A DNA stretch of 63,769 nt from JBEISR01 sp044337705 (GTDB lineage Bacteria; Planctomycetota; Planctomycetia; Pirellulales; Pirellulaceae), in NCBI GenBank assembly GCA_044337705.1, contig JBIINB010000011.1, positions 1 through 63,769 of the forward strand. Direction: 5' to 3'. Below, piece by piece: positions 58,243 through 63,769 of this stretch (positions are counted from its first letter, which is position 1; each line of letters opens with the position of its first letter). Position numbers and translations under genes: made by a program. Under the pieces are notes generated by a model. That model had not been told where the DNA came from. It worked only from the letters and a program-made list of their open reading frames with translations, and did no database searches.

Positions 58243-59334
58243 TCAGGACTCCAGCTGCCAACTCTCGTCATTCCATCGATAACTTTCCCAGCCATCTTCC
58301 GTCAGGCATTCGCGGACCAGCAGCTTCCCCGGTCGCCACTCCAGATAGAAAAACCCTTGTTTGGGTCCCGAAAAATGGCTGGCGTTATCTGCATTCAGTA
58401 GCGGGTGGCCGCTGGCTGCCGGTTTGGGGGTTCCATCCCATCGAATCACTTGCCGAACATGGGTGTGCCCATACAGAATCCCCGCGACGCGTCGCCCTTC
58501 CAGTTGCTGATGGAACTCTTGCACATCGCACGGGTGCCATTCCATCTGGAGATTCTTCTCCGCATCCAGTTGACAGGGCTGGCTGTATCGCGGCAAGTCG
58601 ATGTGATGGGTCAATAGCAATGGCCGATTCTTATCGGGATCGTAGCGATGAAGATCCTCTTGAAGAAATTCCAGGCTATCGAACGGATGATATCGGCGAC
58701 GTTGCCCCTGATGCTCGGGCCGCCCCACCACAATCCCTAGATGGATGCAGTGGAGATCCCCCCAATCCCAAGAGTAATGAAGTCCGCTGGCCGACCGATG
58801 GACCACCTCACGCTTCGCCACCCGCTCCCGCAGCCGATCGATCGCCAACCCTTTCCCATCGGGGCTGTCGTGATTCCCATGGACTTCAAAGACCGGATAC
58901 TGCAGCTTCCCTTCCTTGCCGGTCAATCCGAAATCTTCGACGAAGTGCCGCCACTCCGTCTCCTGCATCGCCTCAAAATTCTTCCCTCGCTTGTCGCCAC
59001 TGTCGATGATGTCTCCGCCGTGAATCACACCTCGTACCTCGGCTACTTTACCGCCCCCGAGAGAATCGGGGAGCGAGCTGCCGGGAAGACGATTCAGCGT
59101 GTCGACCAAACGACCGCAGATTTCCGCGGACTTTGGGTCGATCTGATCCGGTTGCTCCTGAAGCGCCAGGTAATGGGTATCAGAGACAAAAAAGAAGGCG
59201 ACTCCAGGATCGACATCCTGTGCCTCTGCATGAGGCTCTTCTAATGCTCCTTGAAGCATCCGCCCCGATGAAACGACCCCGGCAGAAACGCCTGCCTTCA
59301 GCAGCCATTCGCGCCGCTCCCAAGCCCTTGCCAT
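58243..59334 (-). CDS. Calcineurin-like metallophosphoesterase, probably exported
   Basis: The 363-residue protein has the five metallophosphoesterase blocks: DTH in FFVSDTHYLAL, GD in GVIHGGDIIDSG, GNHD in FEVHGNHDSPDG, the histidine in LLLTHHIDL and GHTH in ILYGHTHVRQ. These bind two metal ions and hydrolyse phosphomono- or diesters. The start of the protein (ERREWLLKAGVSAGVVSSG) resembles a weak twin-arginine signal with one Lys/Arg pair altered. ATG 59334 is chosen because GGAGG lies 9 bases upstream; the open frame beyond is not conserved-looking. It stands alone. The substrate is unknown. Confidence 0.88.
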   Translation of the reverse strand: MARAWERREWLLKAGVSAGVVSSGRMLQGALEEPHAEAQDVDPGVAFFFVSDTHYLALQEQPDQIDPKSAEICGRLVDTLNRLPGSSLPDSLGGGKVAEVRGVIHGGDIIDSGDKRGKNFEAMQETEWRHFVEDFGLTGKEGKLQYPVFEVHGNHDSPDGKGLAIDRLRERVAKREVVHRSASGLHYSWDWGDLHCIHLGIVVGRPEHQGQRRRYHPFDSLEFLQEDLHRYDPDKNRPLLLTHHIDLPRYSQPCQLDAEKNLQMEWHPCDVQEFHQQLEGRRVAGILYGHTHVRQVIRWDGTPKPAASGHPLLNADNASHFSGPKQGFFYLEWRPGKLLVRECLTEDGWESYRWNDESWQLES

Positions 59335-59719
59335 GCCATTGTTCCTCCAACAAGCAACCAAAGTCGGCTGAATCCATCGACCTATGGTAGCCGGTTTAGG
59401 GAATCCCCTGCGACGGTCAAGCGAGAGAATCGTATCGGGCGATCGCATGTGCTGACCGAGGCCACGCCGCCCTTTCGATCCTCAAGCAATCCCATCCGAA
59501 ACATGCGATTTTATGCAACAAGGAATGCCAAAAAAGATCCACGCCTCTCGCCGATCGCATGCAGTGGCAATCTGCCGCATCGAATTCCACGATGGGTCCC
59601 TGTCCAGGACGATGACCCAGGTAAAAGATAGAGGATAGCAGCAGTGAGCCAGTGGTGCGAATCGCGATCGATTTCAGCTCCAACTGGCCGTTCGGCCTCT
59701 CTCCTGGAGTTTCGACAAG
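59335..59719. other. 385-base intergenic region before the macro-domain gene
   Basis: The region lies between the divergent phosphoesterase and macro-domain genes. No credible gene or RNA was recognised. CTCTCCTGGAG near 59698 gives only a weak ribosome-binding site for the macro-domain gene. Confidence 0.4.
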
Positions 59720-60208
59720 ATGATTCACGAAGTCAGCGGCGACATCCTACTCTCGGAATGCAAAGCAATCGCTCACGGCATTGCGCCCAACGAGCACTTT
59801 GATCATGGACTAGCCCTTGCACTACGTGAGAAGTGGCCTTCGATGGCAAAGGATTATCGCCACTACGCACAGCAGACCCAGCCCAAGCCAGGGGAGATCT
59901 GGACTTGGTCGGGAGTTGGTGGTAACCGCATCATCAATCTACTGACGCAGGATGGGGAGCATGGACATGGAGCGAAGCCCGGCCGCGCATCGCTCAGCCA
60001 CGTTCATCATTGCCTGAAGCGACTGCGGCACGAGTTGGAGGTCACGGGGATCGAACGCTTGGCCTTACCAAGATTGGCGACTGGCGTCGGCGGACTCGAC
60101 TGGAACGAAGTGCAGCCTTTGGTCGTTCAGCACCTAGGGGACCTGGCGATTCCCATTTTCCTCTACACTACTTTCCATGCTGGTCAGAAGGCAACGGAAA
60201 AGGGCTGA
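59720..60208 (+). CDS. Macro-domain protein, TARG1/DarG-like ADP-ribose-binding
   Basis: The 162-residue protein is a stand-alone macro domain. It shows the N-terminal strand GDILLSECKAIAHGIAPN, FDHGLALALREKWP, and the second loop LPRLATGVGGLDWNEV, as in TARG1 and DarG proteins that remove ADP-ribose from proteins or DNA. The usual catalytic-loop lysine is not obvious. No DarT-like toxin gene is adjacent: upstream is a phosphoesterase and downstream a convergent DUF1501 gene 11 bases away. It may reverse ADP-ribosylation on its own or clear ADP-ribose metabolites. The start ATG 59720 fits the domain start. Confidence 0.85.
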   Translation: MIHEVSGDILLSECKAIAHGIAPNEHFDHGLALALREKWPSMAKDYRHYAQQTQPKPGEIWTWSGVGGNRIINLLTQDGEHGHGAKPGRASLSHVHHCLKRLRHELEVTGIERLALPRLATGVGGLDWNEVQPLVVQHLGDLAIPIFLYTTFHAGQKATEKG

Positions 60209-60219
60209 TCCGATCAGAC

Positions 60220-61551
60220 TCATACTAGCTCAGGGATAGGTTGGGCATTGTCATCGACCAGGTAATGGGGTCGGCCCGTCAGATCTTCCAGTGTCGTGGT
60301 GCTGGCCTGAATCCCCAGCGTGTGGTAGAGGGTCGCGATCACTTCCTGGAATGTCACGGGCCGACTGGCCGCCTCGCCTCCCATACGGTCTGTGCTGCCG
60401 ATCACCTGTCCGGTCGTAAGTCCACCGCCAGCCAGTACCGCACACGAGACATTCGGCCAGTGATCGCGCCCGGCGTCCTTGTTGATCTTGGGGGTGCGCC
60501 CGAATTCACCCCAGGCGATGACGGTGGTGGTCTCCAGAAGTCCCCGCTGATGCAGATCTTCGATCAGGGCGCTGAGGGCCTGATCGAAATCTGGAAAATT
60601 CTGTTTGGCATTCTGAAAATTCTGACCATGCCAGTCCCAAAAGGAATAACTGAGCGTCACGACGCGTACTCCCGCTTCAATCAATCTTCTGGCAAGAAGG
60701 AACTGCTGGTTCAATCGTGGTGCTGCATCCCCCTGCTCCTTCTCTGTCCCCATTCCATACCGCTCGCGCACGGCACTCTCTTCCCTCGCGACATCGAGCG
60801 CTTCCAGGAGGCGATCGGAGGTGAGCATCGAGAAGGCGCGTTGCTGGAAAGCATCGACTCCTTCAATCGCGCCAGATCGATCGATATCGCGCCTCATACC
60901 ATCAAAGCTGGCCAAAAGTTGCTTGCGATCTTCCAGCCGCGCCAGGTCGATACCCTGCAGCGTCAAATCGTCGCGTATCTCCCCCTGCGGGTTGAATGGC
61001 GTGTGACCAAACCCTAGAAAACTTGGGCGTCCGTAGTTGTATGGAGTATGCCGCATTCGTGGCGAGAGATTGACGTAGCTGGGCAGGGTGCCATCGCGAG
61101 TCCCTTGCAGCTTGGAAACCACCGACCCAAACTCTGGCCAGCCACCAGGCGGATTACGTTCATTCAAACGCCCTGTCATGCACTGGAACGACTCGTGCCG
61201 ATCTTTAGCTCCCACCACAGCGCGCAGGATTGCCAGCTTGTCGGTAATCTTCGCCAGTCCCGGCAGGTGCTCGCAGATCTCCATCCCTGGCACCTTGGTG
61301 GACACGGGACGGAACTCGCCGCGAATCTCGGAGGGGGCATCCATTTTCAGATCGAAAAGGTCTTGATGCGGCGGACCTCCTGGCAGATAGACCATGATGA
61401 TGGATCGGTCCGAGTTGCCGCGTCCCTGAGCGGCATCCAATCGCATCAAATGGGGAAGTGTTAAGGACCCAAGTGTACCAATGCGAAGGAACGATCGCCG
61501 GGAGCGGTGATCGCAAAAGCCAGTTTGGCGAGGACCAAAAAGCGTCAGCAT
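60220..61551 (-). CDS. DUF1501 exported protein
   Basis: The 443-residue protein starts with RRSFLRIGTLGSL, a twin-arginine-type signal. The DUF1501 (sulfatase-like, alkaline-phosphatase-fold) body follows, with MVYLPGGPPHQDLFDLK, CEHLPGLAKITDKLAI, RHTPYNYG and TVIAWGEFGRTPKIN. DUF1501 genes in Planctomycetes usually sit beside DUF1553 genes; the DUF1553 gene here is 5.7 kb away on the same strand. The function is unknown. It faces the macro-domain gene. The N-terminal 15 residues before the signal may not belong to the protein; a later start is possible. Confidence 0.9.
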   Translation of the reverse strand: MLTLFGPRQTGFCDHRSRRSFLRIGTLGSLTLPHLMRLDAAQGRGNSDRSIIMVYLPGGPPHQDLFDLKMDAPSEIRGEFRPVSTKVPGMEICEHLPGLAKITDKLAILRAVVGAKDRHESFQCMTGRLNERNPPGGWPEFGSVVSKLQGTRDGTLPSYVNLSPRMRHTPYNYGRPSFLGFGHTPFNPQGEIRDDLTLQGIDLARLEDRKQLLASFDGMRRDIDRSGAIEGVDAFQQRAFSMLTSDRLLEALDVAREESAVRERYGMGTEKEQGDAAPRLNQQFLLARRLIEAGVRVVTLSYSFWDWHGQNFQNAKQNFPDFDQALSALIEDLHQRGLLETTTVIAWGEFGRTPKINKDAGRDHWPNVSCAVLAGGGLTTGQVIGSTDRMGGEAASRPVTFQEVIATLYHTLGIQASTTTLEDLTGRPHYLVDDNAQPIPELV

Positions 61552-61624
61552 GTCGCGGATCTCAACAACAAAGGCGGGAGGAATCGGTTGGCGGGTCGGC
61601 TCAGACCAAGGACAGTCGTTACCT

Positions 61625-61658
61625 AGGGGCGCGAAGACAATCTCCGCGCCCCTTTTTT
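61625..61658 (+). terminator. Plus-strand terminator-like hairpin without an assigned gene
   Basis: AGGGGCGCG (61625-61633) pairs with CGCGCCCCT (61645-61653) around an 11-base loop, followed by TTTTT. It points rightward between the leftward DUF1501 and aldehyde dehydrogenase genes, so no protein gene uses it. On the minus strand it lacks a T-run. Confidence 0.6.
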
Positions 61659-61840
61659 CATTTCTACTATCCCCATCGACCGGACGGAAAGGCTAGTCGA
61701 CAAAGTTTTCAGAGGATTGGTAAGAAAACAAAGGAGCTCTATCGAGTTTGATTGCCCGAAGACAGAAGGCAACTACTGAGTACTTCCCCTCTGACAGCTT
61801 TATCCCCTGGGGCCCTATCGATGGAAATCGTTCCAGAAGC

Positions 61841-63340
61841 TCAGTGCAGCGGGCGGACTACCGAGAGACTACGCCAGTAGTCCATCAGCGTCTCGACGGA
61901 CAGCACCCCGCCCCCCATGCCACTCTTGTGAATTCCAGCATAAGGAACGCCGTGAGGGAAAACATTGTGGGCGTTGATCCAGCTGTTTCCCGCACACATC
62001 TGCTCGGCGACACGTGCAGCGCGGTGAAGATCCTTCGTCCAAACACTGTTAGCCAAGCCGTAGTCGGTGGCATTAACCATTTCGATCACTTGGTTTTCAT
62101 CACGGAAAGGGGCAAGGTAAGCGACCGGTCCAAAAATTTCCTCTCGAGCGGCTACGTTATCGAGCGAACCGGCGAGGAGGGCAGGCTTCACAAAGTGGCC
62201 AGGGTAACCTTCGACATTCGCTTCACCACCCTCCAGAAGGCATTTGGCACCCTCGGCAACTCCTTTCTGCAGATAGCTGAGCACCCGCTGCTTCTGCTTA
62301 CCATTGACCACCGGCCCCATCTGAGAGCCACCTTCCAGTTGGTAGCCGATTTGGACTTTCTTGAGACCTTCTCTAGCCCTTTCAACGAAGCGATCGTAAA
62401 CCTTTTCATGGATCAGCCAGCGAGTTGCGTCGCAGCAGACCTGGCCCGTGTGGAAGGTGATCGCGCCGACCAATTTGTCAGCCGTGGCATCGACATCGAC
62501 ATCATCAAATACGACCGCCGCTCCCTTGCCCCCCAGTTCCAGTTTGACAGGCACCAAGTTGCGCCCACACGATTCAGCGATCAGTCGCCCTACCTCCGGC
62601 GATCCGGTGAACGCCATACGCTGCAGTTTGGGATTGCTGGAGAGCGCAGCCCCGGCGACGGGGCCAAGGCCCGGGACAATATTGATGATGCCGTCGGGAA
62701 TCCCTGCCTTCTTCGCGACCTGTCCGAGAAAGAGTGCGGACAGGGGGGTGTCTTCTGCCGGCTTAATGACCACGGAATTCCCGGCAGCCAGCGCTGGGGC
62801 GATTCCCCATCCGATCAACAGAAAGGGAAAGTTCCAGGGGAAGATGAAACCGCAGGCACCCCAAGGGTGCTTACTGGTCCATGCTTCGTGCCCCTTGACT
62901 GCCAGAGTCGATCGCATGCGGATGTGCTGCGAAAGATCGGCGAAATAGCGCATCGTATCAACAAAGTTCCCGACATCACCGAGCGCCTGGGCATAAATTT
63001 TCCCGGCGTCCAGCGATTCGATCTGTGCGAAATCTTCCTTCTGTGCATCGACGGCATCGGCCAATCGATGGATCAGGGCGCTACGATCGTTCGGGGAAAG
63101 CTTGGCCCAGGCTCGCTGCTTGAAAGCAAGGTCTGCAACGTCCACGGTGCGATCGACATCCTCCTTGCTGAAGGCCGAGACGACTGCGATAGGGTTTCCG
63201 GAACCGGGGTCATGGGTCGTGAAGGTTGCTCCCGCCGTCCCCTTCACCCAACCGCCATCGACCCAACCAGCGATTTCTCCTGACTCCAAAAACTGGCGGA
63301 CGGCAGGTCGCAGGGAGATGTTCTTCGGCAAATGGTTCAT
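61841..63340 (-). CDS. Aldehyde dehydrogenase, NAD(P)-dependent
   Basis: The 499-residue enzyme oxidises an aldehyde to the acid. It shows the cofactor-region PWNFPFLLIGWGIAPALAAGN, the motif VKLELGGKGAAVVF with the catalytic glutamate, and the active cysteine in GQVCCDATRW. The ending FGPVAYLAPF and SGMGGG fits the betaine/retinal-type dehydrogenases. ATG 63340 is chosen over TTG 63355 because GAGGA lies 8 bases before it. It stands alone between the DUF1501 gene and a divergent partial gene. The substrate is undetermined; dedicated betaine-aldehyde activity cannot be claimed. Confidence 0.93.
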   Translation of the reverse strand: MNHLPKNISLRPAVRQFLESGEIAGWVDGGWVKGTAGATFTTHDPGSGNPIAVVSAFSKEDVDRTVDVADLAFKQRAWAKLSPNDRSALIHRLADAVDAQKEDFAQIESLDAGKIYAQALGDVGNFVDTMRYFADLSQHIRMRSTLAVKGHEAWTSKHPWGACGFIFPWNFPFLLIGWGIAPALAAGNSVVIKPAEDTPLSALFLGQVAKKAGIPDGIINIVPGLGPVAGAALSSNPKLQRMAFTGSPEVGRLIAESCGRNLVPVKLELGGKGAAVVFDDVDVDATADKLVGAITFHTGQVCCDATRWLIHEKVYDRFVERAREGLKKVQIGYQLEGGSQMGPVVNGKQKQRVLSYLQKGVAEGAKCLLEGGEANVEGYPGHFVKPALLAGSLDNVAAREEIFGPVAYLAPFRDENQVIEMVNATDYGLANSVWTKDLHRAARVAEQMCAGNSWINAHNVFPHGVPYAGIHKSGMGGGVLSVETLMDYWRSLSVVRPLH

Positions 63341-63584
63341 GGCAGATTTCCTCAAAGGTTTGCATGCTTGAATGCCCTCGAACGGACGTCGAGAGCTTCG
63401 CGATCGGCATCGGTCGCCGACCCGTGTCGCCCCACCTGAATTGTATCGCCGTTTCCCAGGGTCCAGGAAGAACCACGCCGCTGCTACAATCGAATCGTTT
63501 GCACTGCCTCACCGGCTTGGGTGTTCGACACCTGTTCGATTCCACCGAAGAAGCGACCTCTTCCTAGCGAAAAGAAAGAATGCG

Positions 63585-63769
63585 ATGGCAGATCGTCAAC
63601 CGGGAATGGAGCCTATGGGGAATTTCGCCAGGAACGGAGGCAGGGGCGTAGCGGAATCTCTTCTTTTAGTGGGATCTGCATTTCTAGTCTCCAGCATTTT
63701 CCTCGGTTGGCGGGACGCGTCCGATACGGGATTCCCGCCATCGGCCGTCGGTGCCGGGACCGTTGGTAT
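63585..63769 (+). CDS. Possible membrane protein, 3' end cut off (partial)
   Basis: An open frame starts at ATG 63585, after a purine-rich AAAGAAAG, and runs off the end of the window. It codes for at least 61 residues: a polar start, then one hydrophobic helix (SLLLVGSAFLVSSIFLGW) and a region rich in Gly and Pro. A second ATG 5 bases upstream opens another frame that stops after 24 codons. No family was recognised. It is divergent from the aldehyde dehydrogenase gene, with about 240 bases between. Confidence 0.5.
   Translation, partial: MADRQPGMEPMGNFARNGGRGVAESLLLVGSAFLVSSIFLGWRDASDTGFPPSAVGAGTVG

Noticed and set aside
59720..60208. Complete DarTG toxin-antitoxin system
   Set aside because: Only a macro-domain protein is present; the neighbours are a phosphoesterase and a DUF1501 gene, not a DarT toxin.
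61748..63283. 511-codon open frame on the plus strand opposite the aldehyde dehydrogenase gene
   Set aside because: The opposite strand encodes a complete aldehyde dehydrogenase with all catalytic motifs; this frame is its antisense shadow.

Overview
The window looks like chromosomal DNA of a planctomycete, most likely of the Pirellulales/Pirellulaceae type. The evidence is a DUF1549/DUF1553 cytochrome-like protein, a DUF1501 protein, a PEP-CTERM-anchored protein, an ABC permease fused to an M1 peptidase, glycine-rich exported proteins, many GTG/TTG starts and a G+C-rich composition. The assignment rests on gene families, not on a database match.

Layout. 1-6462 (+): a membrane/ABC-export block (partial membrane protein, ATPase, permease, HEAT-repeat protein). 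6590-8315 (+): a secreted esterase and a TrmB-like tRNA methyltransferase. 8459-17136 (-): a tightly packed set of two large membrane-anchored GTPases, a shortened MnmE-like GTPase and the error-prone polymerase DnaE2. 17430-20360 (-): the B12-dependent ribonucleotide reductase, with a strong terminator and a long, structured upstream region. 21454-24314 (+): sugar-phosphate isomerase-like protein, thiS, thiG, hisH. 24443-29085 (-): an RND efflux pump and its membrane-fusion lipoprotein. 29318-30964 (-): a beta-lactamase-family serine hydrolase. 31384-35008 (+): dnaG and the primary sigma factor, ending in a clear terminator. 35186-39690 (+): ABC ATPase plus the permease-M1 peptidase fusion. 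39809-42565 (-): CrtI-like oxidoreductase, FabZ-like dehydratase, FabI. 42936-43024 (-): tRNA-Leu(CAG). 43072-44040 (+): trypsin-like protease. 44222-50065: a two-armed type III polyketide synthase cluster. 50370-63769: PEP-CTERM protein, DUF1553 protein, esterase, a decayed group II intron, a Gly-rich exported protein, a metallophosphoesterase, a macro-domain protein, a DUF1501 protein, an aldehyde dehydrogenase and a cut-off membrane protein.

How the genes work together. The clearest specialised system is the type III PKS cluster. One arm (-) holds a methyltransferase, an FAD oxidoreductase and the PKS, each overlapping the next by 4 bases. The divergent arm (+) holds a YceI lipid-binding protein, a tocopherol-type methyltransferase and a membrane ICMT-like methyltransferase. 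This gene set suggests a methylated, redox-tailored alkylresorcinol, alkylpyrone or quinone lipid. The CrtI/FabZ/FabI cassette lies 1.7 kb away and could belong to the same lipid chemistry, though that is inference. The least understood unit is the three-GTPase plus dnaE2 set: two tandem dynamin-like or YfjP-like membrane GTPases next to an MnmE paralogue without its C-terminal catalytic cysteine motif. No CRISPR array, rRNA gene or intact insertion sequence was seen.
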